DNA from: Henckelia pumila
Lineage: Eukaryota > Streptophyta > Magnoliopsida > Lamiales > Gesneriaceae
Length of the DNA: 64,000 nucleotides
Direction: 5' to 3'
NCBI RefSeq assembly: GCF_033568475.1
Contig: NC_133120.1
Coordinates: 84,028,151-84,092,150 of the forward strand
Shown here one piece after another: positions 20,597-32,976 of the stretch; the stretch's first letter is position 1; the number at the start of each line of letters is the position of its first letter. Made by a program: the position numbers and the translations under genes. The notes beneath the pieces were generated by a model. It had not been told where the DNA came from. It was given only the letters and a program-made list of their open reading frames with translations, and did not search any database.

Positions 20597-23263
20597 TGTA
20601 ACACCCGGTATTTTTAAATACGTAAATCCGCATGCATAATTAGGATATTTAATTATTTAAATTTTAGATTTATGGGTTAAATAATTATGTGAATTATTTG
20701 TGCATGATTTAATTTATTTTTAAGCATTTAACCCATAATTAGTGATTTTTATGATTTTTAGTATTTTAATTATTTTATCGCGTTGACGGGACCGTGGACG
20801 GACGAGATGACAACTTTCCACCCAAATTATTTTATGAGCCTTTTTAGAGCCCTAAAATATTATTTTGAGTTTTATTATCTCAAAATTTTAAGTATTTAAT
20901 TTTATATAATTTTAGGAGTCCATTTTATTCAAAATTAGCCAAAATATTGACTTTTTAGTATTTTTTAAATTTCCTAAATTTATAATTTCGGGATTTTGTT
21001 TATGATTAACTTAAATTATCAGATTTTAGTTTTTATTTAGAGTTTTAACATTTTAGGTTTTATATTTAAAACTTTTAATTATCCTAAAACCTATTTTAAT
21101 TAAAAATAAAAACTTTAACCTAATCTACCCCAAACCAACCGATCTTTCACCCTCTTAGCCGCCTCCCTCCCTTCCATTCATCCTCTTCATCGAGCCATCA
21201 GCCAAGGAGGTTCCATAGCTGGGTTTTCTTCGAAACTTCGAGTTGTTCGTCGTCCCGTCGTCCCGAAATCGTCTCACGCCCGTTTTCTCCTCGTTTTTAC
21301 GGTGCAAGGCATGTTTCCTTTCGATTTTTCTTGCCATGTCAGTTATGATAGTGTGTGTAGTGTTGTGCATCGAAAACTTTTAGTTTTTTCAGAAAATGTT
21401 TGAGTTTGATGAAGGCGTACGGTTTTGGTTGGATTAGTAAAGCATGCTCACGTTTTTCTTCTCCCATGGTAGACTAGCTGCTGGTCGAGGGTCCAGTGGG
21501 TGTGTGTGTGTGACCTGGACTCGAATGGCTCGAGTGGTTCGAGCCAAACGAGTCCAGGAGGCCTGCTGTTCGGATCGGAGGCCCTAGAGGAGCAGTTTAG
21601 GGTTGGAGGGAAGAGGGGTCGGCTGGGGCATGCAGGGCCGGGAACCAGCCGACCCATGGCCAGGTTAGGACCGGCAGGACCTTGGGAAGGTCCTTCCGAC
21701 GGCGGTCCGGCCAGTGGTGGCCGTACTGGTGCGGCAGCAGCCCTTGAAGGGCTGCTGCACGCAGCCGAGAGGAATTGAGAGAGGGGGGATCGGGTTGGGC
21801 TGGGTTCTGGGCCTGGGTCGGGTCTGGGTGTCCGGGTCGGGTCAGTAAGGTAGTGGGTCGGGTTAAGTAGGTTTGGGTCCGGGTTTGGTGGGCCGGGCTC
21901 GAGTTTTTTTATTTTTAAAATATTTTATGAATTAATGGGTTTTGGTCCAATTAATTTGAAATAAAATTATTTGGACTCCCAAATAATTTTATTTGGACTT
22001 TTAAAATTTTAATTAAGTTAGTCCATTAATTTTATGGGCTTTTGAGCCCATAAAAGTTATTGGGCCAGTCTTTGGGCTTTTGGGCTCATTGGGCCAGTTT
22101 AAGTTGTTATTGGGCTTAGAATGTTTTAAATGGGCTTAAATTAATTTAATTGGGCTTAAATTAATTTTATTGGGCTTAAGTATGTTATTGGGACAGTCTC
22201 AGTGTTTATGGACCAGATTTAAGTAATTGGGCTTGAGTGTTAGGGCCAGCAGTCCAGGACCATCCATGAGAAATTTGCATGTGTCCTGATTATATATTTA
22301 ATTATTTTTATGCATTGAAGTTATTTTAATATTTATATGTTATTAAGAAATTAAATTAAATATATATGAAGGACACACATTTTATTTAAGTACATGCATT
22401 CATGAAATAATTTTATGCATAATTAAATGTTTAAGGTTGAACAATAATAAAATATTTTATGTTGGAAGTTGAAGTAGTGTGACAATTTAAGGGGGATTCG
22501 TCCCCATATGTGAACTATTGAAGGGCAATTTACTGCCAATTTAAGAGGTGATTCGTCACCGCCACGTACGTTGGTTTCCACGCTGATCAGTATTTAATGT
22601 ATGATTTAAGGTTACACTACGGATACAACCATGCGATGTTAGAAAATAATTGCTCAACAATGTTTATGTATTATGCTATTTAAGTTAAGTTATGTTATGT
22701 TATGAAATTTTCAAGCATGCTCATTCATGTATATGTATGTATTAGTATTTAATTATTTTAAATTATTTTAAACCCTTGTTATGTTAGCATGTTGGGCCTC
22801 CAGGCTCACTACACTGGTATGGTGCAGGTGAGTACGTTGAGGATGAGGTTGTACCCACCGGAGGCGAGGATGTATGAGCGGGCATGCAGTGACCCCGTGA
22901 CCGTGATAGATGTCTGAGTCACATGCATGTTTTTGATTATGTCAGCACGTTACACATTTTATATTATTTTTTTCAGTGGTTGCGAGTTTTGAATATTTTA
23001 TTGAATACTGTCAGTGCATGCAAATTTTAATCATTTTATTTATGCAGTATTTTTAATTAAATGTTTGACTCAGATATTTATTTTATTTTAAAGAATGCAT
23101 TTTTATTTAAGTATTTAATCGTTTATTTATTTATTTATTTTTAAATATTTTTATTCTGTGCATATATGTATGGGCATATATGTACATATTTTATTTAGTA
23201 AGTATATATATAAAAAAAATTTCCGCATATTTATTTATTAATTATAGAGTTAGGGTCGTTTCA
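20597..23263 (+). repeat. Gypsy-1 3' LTR
   Basis: Direct repeat of 13095-15762, with scattered substitutions and one-base length changes. It is followed directly by the duplicated target ATTCG. Confidence 0.93.
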
Positions 23264-25560
23264 ATTCGAAACTAATTTACTATCACTTGAGAAGACCAAT
23301 CATAGTGGCCCGAAATTTTATCCTGAGAAGTAGAACATTATGTGCTCAAGTAAGACGCATTTGTACTCTTCTAGTTCATGCGTTGTGATCGCATGATCAC
23401 GCATATTCTTTTAATAGTAGAGTTCAAATACATATATCGTATTACAAATTGAGGTAATCGATGCCAAAATATCATATTCAACAGTTTTTTAAAGTCAAAA
23501 TTACATTTAATTATGCAATTGTAGACATTGAGCAATGAACGATATCACAATATGTGATTTCATTGAATAACGAACAATGAATTCATCTCTTACATTTGAC
23601 AAATTAGTGTACATGATAGATTATAATGACCAACACAAATATAATTGGATGACAATTTAGAACAATCTCAAATATTTACGGTATAAACAAAAAATAATTA
23701 AGTATGAGAAAAACTCATTCTCTACACACACAAAGATGTTATGATTTTATGCATAACACGTATTATAATGTTTATAATAAGTTTTCATTGTCGTATGAAT
23801 TTTCTTAAAATTACATTGGTGTTGGTCATATAATATCACGTGCACTACTTTGGCAATTCATACGACAATGAAAACTTATTGTAAACATTATAATATGTGT
23901 TATGCACAAAATCATAACATCTTCGAATGTGTGTGCGGAGAATGAGTCTCTCTCATACCCAATTATTTCTTTTTTTATACCATAAATGTTTGAGATTATT
24001 CCAAATTAATACATAATGATTCTGAATACGAGATAATTTGATCTTAATTTATTTTTACATGGCAAGGTTGGTCTTGGTGGTATAAAATTTTATCTTGATA
24101 AGTAGAATAATTTATGTTGAATTAGGCTGTATTTGTACTCTTATTGTTCATGTGTTATGCCAAACAACATGATAAGATATGTTCTTTTAATAGTGAAATT
24201 CAAATATAAGTTTAATCTTACTAATCAAGCCAATCAATGTCTAAATATTATATTCAACAATCTTTAAAGTTTATAATGTCATATAGTTATGTAATTGTAG
24301 TCATTGTATAATGAATAATATCACCATATGTGATCTAATTCAATAATGAATAATACATTCATCTTCTACATTTTCCAAAGTAGTGCACATGATATTACAT
24401 GAACAATACCAATGTAATTTGATCACAATTCATACGACAATAAAAATTAATAATAAACATTATGTGTTATGCACAAAATCATAACATCTTCGTGTGTATG
24501 CGGAGAATGAGTCTCTCATACCCAATTGTTTTTTTGTTTATGCCGTAAAAGTTCGAGATTGTTCTAAATTGATATGGAATGATTCTAAATCTGGGACAAT
24601 TTGATCTTAATTTATTTTTTCTTGGCAAGGTTGGTCTTGGTGGCCTAAAATTTTATCTCAATAATTAGAACAATTTATGTTGATTTAGGCCGCATTTTTA
24701 CTCTTTTTTTTCACGTGTTATGCCAAACAACATGATCGACATGCTCTTTTAATAGTGAAGTTCAAATATAATCTTAATATTACTAATCAAGCTAATCAAT
24801 GTCTAAATATTATATTAAACACTTTTTAAAGTTTATAATGACGTCTAGAATGAACAATGCATTAATATTCTACATTTTCCAAGGTAGTGCACATGATATT
24901 ATATGATCAACACCATTTGACGATAATTCATATGACAATGAAAACTTATTATAAACATAATAATATGTGTTGTGCATAAAATCATAACATCTTTGTTTGC
25001 ATGTGTGTGTGTGTGTGCATAGAATGAGTTTATTTTATACTCAATTGTTTCTTTGTTTATGTCGTAAATATTCGAGATCGTTCCAAATTAATATGGAATT
25101 ATTCTGAATCCGGGACAATTTTTCTTAATTTATTTTTACTTTTCAAGGTTGGTCTTGGTGGCCTAAAATATTATCCCGGTAAGTAGAACAATTTATGTTG
25201 AATTAAGTGGTATTTATATTTTTATTGTTCATGTGTTGTTCCAAACATCATGATCAGACATTTCTTTTAATATTGGAGTTCAAATATATGTGTTGTATTA
25301 TAAATTGGACTAATCGATGCCTAAATATCGTATTCAAAAATTTTTTTAAGTTCATTATAATTATATTTCGTTATACAATTGTAGATATTGAACAATGAAT
25401 TATATAAACACATCTGTTTTCATCAATAATAAACAATACATTGATCTTCTACATTTGTCAAAGTAGTGCACATGATATTAGATGGCTAATACTAATATAA
25501 TTGCGTGTAGACATTGGACAATGAATGATATCATCACATGTGATCTCACTCAAAGTCTTT
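23264..25560. repeat. Degenerate tandem array, about four units of ~520-760 bp
   Basis: A recognisable block (GGTTGGTCTTGGTGG, then TAAAATTTTATC, AAGTAGAACAATTTATG, and CTTTTAATAGTGAAGTTCAAATA) recurs beginning near 23,305, 24,065, 24,626 and 25,143. Each unit also has CATAACATCTTCG, GAATGAGTCTCTCATAC and GAGATTGTTC blocks. No coding potential is seen; the short ORFs are AT-rich. The array continues on the left of gypsy-1 (12780-13094), so the retrotransposon landed inside it. Confidence 0.75.
23651..24015. repeat. Large hairpin (inverted repeat, ~150-bp arms) within the array
   Basis: The left arm (about 23,651-23,803) and right arm (about 23,857-24,015) are reverse complements with few mismatches, including GATGTTATGATTTT / AAAATCATAACATC and CATTGTCGTATGAATT / AATTCATACGACAATG. 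The loop is roughly 55 bp. Other array units carry only the right-arm sequence. Confidence 0.75.
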
Positions 25561-26700
25561 CACTTTCACGTTGAAATTGATCAAAAATTCGTTTAACCAT
25601 TTTTATCTCATCCATTTGTTATTTCACATTTTTTTTCGAATTACAAGTATCATAAGTGTCTTCTTGTTGCTTCAAAATCCGTAATACAAACTATAATAAT
25701 ATGTAATTAATAAAGTCTGAATTTGTTTTCTAAAAAATAGAATAAAATATGGACGCTGTCTGAATTACCTTTATTTTTAAAAATATATAAAATATTAACA
25801 TTATCATTGATCACAACATCAAATATACAATAAACAATAAAAAGAACAAAATTATCAAATTTGGGAACAATATAATAAAAATAGAGCGTTATATCAAAAT
25901 TTATGACCTTTAAGTAATCATTCAGGAAGTTCAAAATTTGATCAAATGCAACAATGGAATACATTAATCTCTGGATCTCTGACAGTACCATCATAATTAA
26001 TCTTAGTCTTATTTATATGTGCTATGAATATCATATCTCGCCAACTTCTTGTCTTTTCACACTTTGTGATAGTTTAACTCTACCCTATAATCTATTTGCA
26101 AGTTGTTCTGAATAGTAGAAGGATGATAAGAGATCTACAACTCAATTTTTATTTCACCATGTTCGCAAACTAATATGTATCGGCTCTACGATGTCATCTG
26201 TTATATAGCTTGTTTTCAATGCATGTATCTAATTTGTGATCTTTAATTCTGTGTCTTCCTCACGAATCCTTATCAATTTAATATAAAATAAAAATATCAA
26301 TAAGATGAAACAGTAATGATAAAATCTCATATACAAAGTACATAATGTAAATAATATTAGTACTAAAACATTGATCAAATATACAATCTTAATAGATGCA
26401 ACATAGACCATGATCAAAACCGAAATATGAAGACACACACACACACACACATATTACCTCTAAAAAAATGTTGAGATGTTCATGTTTGCTCTCTGATCGC
26501 AATTCGATCATTGTGAGTTTCATTCACATATAAAAATTAATTATAATAAGGACATTATCGTTATCGTTTAAAAACACGAACATCTTATGATGTGGTGTTA
26601 TGTATTATTGCATAATAATGAATTCCGAAGAATTTTTTGCACGTTTTTGTCGAGACTCACAAATATATCCATCAAATACACCCACTATAGATTGAGATCA
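25561..26700. other. AT-rich intergenic, no gene seen
   Basis: It contains a (CA)n run at about 26,431-26,451 and short AT-rich ORFs on the minus strand that show no domain. No element boundaries were found. Confidence 0.45.
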
Positions 26701-26808
26701 CAAATATATGTTATTGTATTCATAACAACAAAAAGTGCAGGGTTGTAAGAACCACTTTCAGATTTTATTTTCAACATAATCAATAAAAACATAACATGCA
26801 TTCAGTAC
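26701..26808 (-). repeat. Right inverted-repeat arm, inner part (left of gypsy-2)
   Basis: Reverse complement of about 11,530-11,640 (ACATAACATGCATTCAGTACAATAA). The arm resumes at 34453 after the gypsy-2 insertion. Confidence 0.8.
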
Positions 26809-27849
26809 AATAATGTAGTGACCCTGCATGGAATCACCTACTAACTGGCAACTAATAGCATGAATTAAACTTAATACAGCAAAATACTTAACAGAGTAAA
26901 AACGTGCGGAAACATAATCCATAATTTACATATCAGCTTAGTAATATAATCCAGACTTAAATCTGTAGTGATACAACCAAATCGAAACAGTAAACATTAT
27001 ACAGCTATATCGAATCCTGCTGTATAATAAAATCCTCAAGGCTCCTGCTCCCTAGTCCTGCCTTGAACTACCAGCTCCGTCCATCCTGCGACCTGCCTCA
27101 TGGAATAGGGTGTCCAAGATAACAACTAGGACGTGAGCGCTACGCCCAGTACATAAACATGAGTAAACATATGTATATAATGCATGCTGCATGATGACTG
27201 GTAAAAGATCATCTGAAAAATCATGCTCAGAACCGGCGCCATATGAGTGCTGCCACCGCACGGATCAACCTCTGGGTGCAACCACACTCGTCTAGTACAC
27301 CAGAGTAGACAGACATAAATGCCCCCGCCGTCGCGGTACCCTCAGTGACAGACTATCGAGTATAGAGCTGAGCGGCTCTATAATCAGGTATAACAAAGAA
27401 TAGGCTCAACGTGTATATGCACATGACATATGAGTATAGAAAACGGTAAATCATACATCATGCCATATAATAATGCCAAATAAATGCAACATATAAACAT
27501 GTATACTCGCTGGCAATCTCAGTCAATGTGTACGTACCTCTAGGCTAGTTCAAGTAAAGTAGATCCTAGGTTTCAAGCCTATATTCAAAAGTTCACCGTA
27601 TCATTACATAAATTCTATAAGCCTTAACTAAGCTAATAAGTATTCCCAAAACTTAAATAGATTCCCGGACCATACCTTCGTCCGTCGATAGCCCTTTGAA
27701 GTCGCTAGTTCCGGATGACTATAACCACACCTTGGTTATTCCAGAACCTCTATTATAACCGATAAGGCCCTCAAGTGTATAACTCACACTATATAACTGA
27801 AGAAGGAAACTCGGGAATTCGTAATTCAGAAATGAACTCTGAACGGCCC

Positions 27850-27857
27850 TATTTATA
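27850..27857 (-). promoter_or_regulatory. TATA box in gypsy-2 LTR (copy in the other LTR at 34013-34020)
   Basis: The minus strand reads GGCTATAAATAGGGCC. In the upstream LTR the same box at 34013-34020 would drive the genomic RNA. It stands about 18 bp downstream of the palindromic motif cluster. Confidence 0.7.
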
Positions 27858-27874
27858 GCCAAATTTCTCGGCTA

Positions 27875-28161
27875 GGATCGGAACTTCCGATTTCGGGATC
27901 GGAGCTTCCGATCCAGCTCATTGCGTGCATGTCTGCCACGCCAGGATCGGAACTTCCGATCTACGATCGGAGCTTCCGATCTGCTCTATGACCGACACTT
28001 GTCAAAACTCGCGACTGAGTCATCGATCATTTTTGACAGCTGGGGATCGGAACTTCCGTTCCAGGATCGGAGCTTCCGTTCCGATCGGAGCTTACTATCC
28101 GGGATCGGAGCTTACTATCCTGGATCGGAGCTTACTATCCGGGATCGGAACTTACTATCCG
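27875..28161 (-). repeat. Ten GATCGGA(A/G)CTT motifs, several palindromic, in gypsy-2 LTR U3
   Basis: Units begin near 27876, 27897, 27945, 27965, 28045, 28065, 28083, 28103, 28123 and 28143. The first six read GATCGGA(A/G)CTTCCG(A/T)T, close to perfect palindromes; the last four end CTTACTATCC. The same cluster occurs at about 34,038-34,324 in the other LTR. Position directly upstream of the TATA box suggests enhancer-like binding sites. Confidence 0.8.
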
Positions 28162-28284
28162 GCCCAAAATGAAAAAGCCCAAATTTTACTTCTGAAGTCC
28201 AATAACACTCCGAAATTGGTTAAATACCAACCCTTAATCATGTTTAACATATTATTATCTTAAAATGGTATCTGGGTTACTACA

Positions 28285-28297
28285 TTCTCCACACCTT
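28285..28297 (-). other. Gypsy-2 polypurine tract
   Basis: The minus strand reads AAAGGTGTGGAGAA directly before the 3' LTR. Confidence 0.7.
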
Positions 28298-28403
28298 TAG
28301 ATATTTCGTCCGCGAAATAACATCTAAAGATAAATCAAGATAACAATATGAAACATCAAACCATGTCTTATTACAACAACGGTAATTACATCTTATATGG
28401 TAA

Positions 28404-31400
28404 TCAAAAATACAAAGCAAACAACTCAGGATATTCTGCTTGCATACGACTCTCAGTTTTCCAAGTTGCTTCTTCAATGCCTCGGCGCTGCCACTGTACC
28501 ATCACAAGTGGTATAGTCTTGTTCCGAAGAACTTTCTCCTTCCTGTCTAGGATACAGATTGGTCGTTCAACAAAAGCCAGATCTGGCTCTAGCTGAATAT
28601 CAGTAGACTGAATCACATGAGATTCATCAGCTATGTACTGTCGAAGCAACGACACATGAAAAACATTGTGTATACTGGAAAGAGATGGCGGTAAAGCCAA
28701 ACGATAAGCAACATCTCCGATCTTCTCCAGTATCTGGAAAGGCCCAATGTAACGAGAAGACAACTTGTCTTTCACACCGAATCTCATCACCTTCCTGAAA
28801 GGTGATACTCGCAGAAAAACATATTCACCAGGCTCAAACTGAAGTGGCCTGCAGTGAATATTCGCATAACTGGCTTGTCTATCTTGAGCAACTTTGATCC
28901 TATGCTTGATCAAATCTACCTTGTCTACAATCTGCTGCACCAATTCAGGACCCTCGACTTGCCGTTCCCCAACTTCATCCCAGAATAATGGAGTACGACA
29001 CCGTCGACCATACAATGCCTCGAAAGGTGCCATATCAATACTACGATGATAACTGTTATTGTAGGAAAATTCAATCAAAGGTAACTGATCCTGCCAAGAT
29101 AAGCCAAAATCCATGACAGAAGAACGTAGCATATCCTCCAGCGTACGAATAGTGCGCTCTGACTTCCCGTCAGTCTCCGGATGATACGCCGTGCTCAAAC
29201 TCAGAGTGGTACCCAACGCTTGCTGAAAACTACCCCAAAAACGTGAAGTAAATCGCGGATCTCTATCACTGACGATACTCACTGAAATCCCATGTAATCG
29301 CACAATCTCCTGGATATATAAGTGTGCCATGCGATCATAAGAATACTCCCGGTTATAAGGAATGAAATGTGCTGATTTTGTCAAACGGTCAACAACGACC
29401 CAGATAGCATCACACTGACGTGACGTCATAGGTAAGTGGGTGACAAAATCCATAGTTACGTGCTCCCACTTCCATTCGGGAATCTCAAGATTCTGCAATA
29501 ATCCACCTGGTCGTCGATGTTCAGCCTTGACCTGTTGACAAACCAAACATCTCGAAACAAATTGATACACACTTCGCTTCATCCCCTTCCACCAGAATCT
29601 AGTTCGCAAGTCCTTATACATTTTCATACTTCCAGGATGAACTGATAATCGACTCATGTGAGCTTGAGATAGAATATCATTCCTGAGCTCCGCAACATTA
29701 GGTACAACCACTCTATTGGATAGGCACAATAAACCATCTGCCTGAAAATGGAATCCAGATGTATTAACTCCATTGGCTAGACGTGTCAATCGCTGAGTCT
29801 TAACAACAGATATCTGAGCATCTCTGATCCGAGAATACAATGCTGGCTCAGATAGAATAGTATACAAACGAATCTCATTCCTCCCTTTCTTGTGCTTGAG
29901 CGTAAAACTCAATGAACAACACTCTTGAATCATATGAGATATTTCATTAGTCTGAAGTGCAGACAGTCTCACCTGCCGACTCAAGGCATCAGCAGTAAGA
30001 TTAGCAGAACCTGGATGATATTTGATTTCACAATCATAATCCTTCAGAAGATCCATCCAGCGTCTCTGTCGCATATTCAACTCTGCCTGAGTGAATAAAT
30101 ACTTCAAACTCTTGTGATCCGTAAATATCTCAAATTTCTCGCCATAAAGGTAATGTCTCCAAATCTTGAGCGCAAATACAATGGCGGCTAACTCGAGATC
30201 ATGCACTGGATAGTTATTCTCATGCGACTTCAACTGTCGAGAAGCATAGGCAATAACATGTCCATGCTGTGTCAAAACACATCCTAACCCCTGACCAGAG
30301 GCATCAATATAGACAACATAACCTCCTGATCCAGAAGGTAGAGCTAGCACAGGTGCAGTAGTAAGACGTCTACGCAGCTCGTGAAATGACTCCTCACAAT
30401 CCGAGGACCAAATGAAGGCAACATCTTTCCGAGTAAGCTGAGTCAAAGGCCTGGCCAACTGTGAAAAATTCTCGATGAACCGACGGTAATATCCCGCTAG
30501 ACCCAAGAAACTACGAATCTCAGCAACCATCGTCGGACGAGACCAGTTCAGCACTGCCTCTATCTTACTAGGATCAACAGATATCCCTTCACTTGAAATC
30601 ACATGACCGAGAAATACTACCCGATCAAGCCAGAATTCACACTTGCTCAATTTCGCATATAGCTGCTTATCTCGTAACGTCTGTAGAACAATCCTCAAAT
30701 ATTGTGCATGCTCATCCTTGTCATGAGAATAAACAAGAATATCATCTATAAAGACGATGACAAATCTATCCAGATAATCTCGAAATACCTGATTCATCAG
30801 ATTCATAAAGACTGCCGGTGCGTTCGTCAAACCGAATGGCATCACCAGAAACTCATAATGCCCGTATCTGGTCCTGAAAGCAGTCGTAGATATATCTGAG
30901 TCTCGTACCCGCATCTGATGGTATCCAGATCTCAGATCTATCTTCGAATAAACAGAAGTACCCTGTAGTTGATCGAACAGATCATCAATCCGCGGCAAAG
31001 GATACTTATTCTTGATGGTGACACGATTCAACTGCCTGTAATCAATACATAATCGCATCGATCCATCCTTCTTCTTGACAAACAAAACAGGTGCTCCCCA
31101 CGGAGAAACACTCGGACGAATATATCCCTTATCAAGCAGATCTTGCAACTGCTGTTTCAATTCCCTCATCTCTGACGGTGCCAGACGATAAGGTGCTCGG
31201 GATATAGGCGTAGTTCCTGGTACTAGATCAATACCAAATTCAACCTCTCGAACCGGAGTAAAACCAGGAATCTCATCAGGGAATACGTCAGGAAACTCGC
31301 TGACAACCGGTAGCTGATCAATACCCGTACTACTCATGGACATATCAACTGCATAGATGAGGTAGCCCTCCCCACCTGACTCCAAGACATGACATGCCTT

Positions 31401-32339
31401 CAGAGCCGAAACAAGTGGCATCGGAGGTCGCGCACCCTCCCCATAAAAGTACCAGCTATCACCCTCAACGGGATGAAACTGTACCAGACGCTGATAACAA
31501 TCCACAGTAGCGTGATACAAAGTCAGCATATCTATTCCCAAAATACAATCAAAATCCGTCATCGCTAATATCATCAAATTAGCCGATAACACATTACCCT
31601 CAAATTCCAGAAGGCAACCCATCACTAGACGCTTAGTTACTACCTCCTGCTCCAACGGAGTAGATACAACTAAATCCATATCTAATGATACGTAAGGTAA
31701 TCTATGTCTCTTAACGAAGCGACTAAAAATAAAGGAATGCGATGCTCCAGTATCAATTAATACAAGTGCAGGAATACCACATAACAAGAAGTTACCTGCC
31801 AACATGCGATCGCTTCTCTCAGTAGCCTGCTCCTGAAACAGAGCAAACACCAGCCCTTGAGTCTGGGGACGATAACCAGAAGAACTCTGTGGTGCTGGCT
31901 GCTGACGTGGAACAATAGAAGCCTGAGATCCAACCTGTGATCCCGATCCACTAGCAGAACCCATGCGCTGAGGACAATCTCTCCGCAAATGTCCCTGCTG
32001 ACCACAAATATAACAAGCACCAGTAGCTCTCCGACATGAAGCTGCAGGATGCTTCCCTCCACAATGGCTACAAAACTCCTCCTTCTTCTTCTTCTTCCCA
32101 AAACGGAACATACCTCGTGAACCACGAGATCCAGATGAAGTAGTAGGAGTAGAAGAAGACGTAGGTCCGGATTGCACAACAGATTGAACTCGAGGCTCAA
32201 TAAATCCACTAGGCTGTGCTGGCATCATCAACTGTCCACGCCTGTTGCTGGTCTGCACAAGACGGCAACGGTTCACCAAAGTCTCATAAGACACCGGGTC
32301 ATCACAGACGACAACCTGTGCGTAGATATCTTGGTTCAA
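28404..32339 (-). CDS. Gypsy-2 Gag C-terminus-Pol polyprotein (PR, RT, RNase H, INT, chromodomain-like end)
   Basis: This is a continuous minus-strand frame of about 1311 codons. In order it has a Gag tail with two zinc-binding clusters ([13 protein letters not shown] and [14 protein letters not shown]), protease [14 protein letters not shown] with FIDDILVYS, RNase H with [12 protein letters not shown], integrase HPGS...[11 protein letters not shown] with DFVTHLP, SDRDPRF and [16 protein letters not shown], and a chromodomain-like end ICILDRKEK...[11 protein letters not shown]. The frame has no Met start of its own. It continues gag from 32867 in the same frame after a TAA at 32340-32342, so it is the open remainder of a gag-pol polyprotein. 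All enzymatic motifs are present. Confidence 0.93.
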   Translation of the reverse strand: MNQDIYAQVVVCDDPVSYETLVNRCRLVQTSNRRGQLMMPAQPSGFIEPRVQSVVQSGPTSSSTPTTSSGSRGSRGMFRFGKKKKKEEFCSHCGGKHPAASCRRATGACYICGQQGHLRRDCPQRMGSASGSGSQVGSQASIVPRQQPAPQSSSGYRPQTQGLVFALFQEQATERSDRMLAGNFLLCGIPALVLIDTGASHSFIFSRFVKRHRLPYVSLDMDLVVSTPLEQEVVTKRLVMGCLLEFEGNVLSANLMILAMTDFDCILGIDMLTLYHATVDCYQRLVQFHPVEGDSWYFYGEGARPPMPLVSALKACHVLESGGEGYLIYAVDMSMSSTGIDQLPVVSEFPDVFPDEIPGFTPVREVEFGIDLVPGTTPISRAPYRLAPSEMRELKQQLQDLLDKGYIRPSVSPWGAPVLFVKKKDGSMRLCIDYRQLNRVTIKNKYPLPRIDDLFDQLQGTSVYSKIDLRSGYHQMRVRDSDISTTAFRTRYGHYEFLVMPFGLTNAPAVFMNLMNQVFRDYLDRFVIVFIDDILVYSHDKDEHAQYLRIVLQTLRDKQLYAKLSKCEFWLDRVVFLGHVISSEGISVDPSKIEAVLNWSRPTMVAEIRSFLGLAGYYRRFIENFSQLARPLTQLTRKDVAFIWSSDCEESFHELRRRLTTAPVLALPSGSGGYVVYIDASGQGLGCVLTQHGHVIAYASRQLKSHENNYPVHDLELAAIVFALKIWRHYLYGEKFEIFTDHKSLKYLFTQAELNMRQRRWMDLLKDYDCEIKYHPGSANLTADALSRQVRLSALQTNEISHMIQECCSLSFTLKHKKGRNEIRLYTILSEPALYSRIRDAQISVVKTQRLTRLANGVNTSGFHFQADGLLCLSNRVVVPNVAELRNDILSQAHMSRLSVHPGSMKMYKDLRTRFWWKGMKRSVYQFVSRCLVCQQVKAEHRRPGGLLQNLEIPEWKWEHVTMDFVTHLPMTSRQCDAIWVVVDRLTKSAHFIPYNREYSYDRMAHLYIQEIVRLHGISVSIVSDRDPRFTSRFWGSFQQALGTTLSLSTAYHPETDGKSERTIRTLEDMLRSSVMDFGLSWQDQLPLIEFSYNNSYHRSIDMAPFEALYGRRCRTPLFWDEVGERQVEGPELVQQIVDKVDLIKHRIKVAQDRQASYANIHCRPLQFEPGEYVFLRVSPFRKVMRFGVKDKLSSRYIGPFQILEKIGDVAYRLALPPSLSSIHNVFHVSLLRQYIADESHVIQSTDIQLEPDLAFVERPICILDRKEKVLRNKTIPLVMVQWQRRGIEEATWKTESRMQAEYPELFALYF

Positions 32340-32867
32340 ACCTTATAAAAAGATATCGTACTTCGATGCATCACTCTCATTAATATGAGGACTGAAAGGT
32401 AGCAGATCAAGAAATCGTTGCTGATATTGATCAATAGTCATTGATCCTTGCCTCAGAGTAAGCAACTTCATAGATCGTGCTTGGCGAACAGCCGGAGGAA
32501 AATACAATTTCTGGAACTCCCGACAGAAATCCCCTCAAGTCACCTGTCCTCTCTCAGTACGTGCCTGAGCAGCTTTGGCATCCCACCAAAAATGTGCTCT
32601 ATCCTCTAGAACGAATTCTAGAACTTCCAATTTCTGATCCTCAGTACAATCGAAAGCACGAAAAGTACTCTCGAGTTTAGACATCCAACTCCTCGCCTGT
32701 TCAGGATTCTCGCCTCCCACCAAGGGTTTCGGTCCTACTTGCATGAACTTATTGATAAAGTAGCGACGTCTATCCTCATGATGACGATGTTGATCATCAT
32801 GATGTCGGTGATGACGATGATGATGACCACCTCCCTGGCCAACACTACCGTGACTCTCGTCAGCCAT
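32340..32867 (-). pseudogene. Gypsy-2 gag N-terminal part with two in-frame stops
   Basis: The start is chosen at the ATG at 32865-32867 (MADESHGSVGQ). A His-rich segment follows, then the capsid-like region (RSWMSKLESTF, HFWWDAKAA). A TGA at 32535-32537 and a TAA at 32340-32342 interrupt the frame, which otherwise runs straight into the pol frame. Both stops can arise from single C-to-T or G-to-A changes. In an intact element this would be one gag-pol polyprotein. Confidence 0.85.
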
Positions 32868-32960
32868 ATCCTGAAAAGAATTGCACATTAAAATCCCAAA
32901 TGCGCAAAAATTACTCAAGACTAAACTAAATCCCAAGTACTAATCCCAAAATCTATGCAT

Positions 32961-32972
32961 GCTCTGATACCA
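32961..32972 (-). other. Gypsy-2 primer-binding site (tRNA-iMet)
   Basis: GCTCTGATACCA on the plus strand, i.e. TGGTATCAGAGC on the minus strand, lies four bases inside the 5' LTR. Confidence 0.88.
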
Positions 32973-32976
32973 AAAA

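Larger units (their letters stand above)
13095..23263 (+). mobile_element. Gypsy-1: full-length Ty3/gypsy chromovirus (Tekay/Del-like) with broken ORFs
   Basis: Two ~2.67-kb LTRs (TGTAACACCC...GTCGTTTCA) flank gag, protease, RT, RNase H and integrase, with a chromodomain-like C-terminus. The insertion is bounded by a perfect 5-bp duplication ATTCG (13090-13094 and 23264-23268). Domain order PR-RT-RH-INT identifies Ty3/gypsy; the C-terminal RPVRILAREER...ATWETEADM region identifies a chromovirus. Several stops and one frameshift make it non-autonomous now. The LTRs differ at only a small number of positions by eye, so the insertion is recent. Confidence 0.95.
26814..28284 (-). repeat. Gypsy-2 3' LTR
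   Basis: Downstream LTR in the element's own orientation; direct repeat of 32977-34447. It holds a TATA box (minus, 27850-27857) and, just upstream of it in the element's sense, a run of palindromic motifs at 27875-28161. Confidence 0.93.

Noticed and set aside
23651..24015. microRNA precursor
   Set aside because: Arms are far longer than plant pre-miRNAs and belong to a repeated array; no mature miRNA recognised. Kept only as a hairpin.
25207..26450. Several short ORFs on both strands
   Set aside because: AT-rich repeat or microsatellite translation (including a (CA)n run); no domain.
27875..28161. CRISPR-like repeat pattern
   Set aside because: Spacing is irregular, units are palindromic and lie in a retrotransposon LTR of a plant genome.
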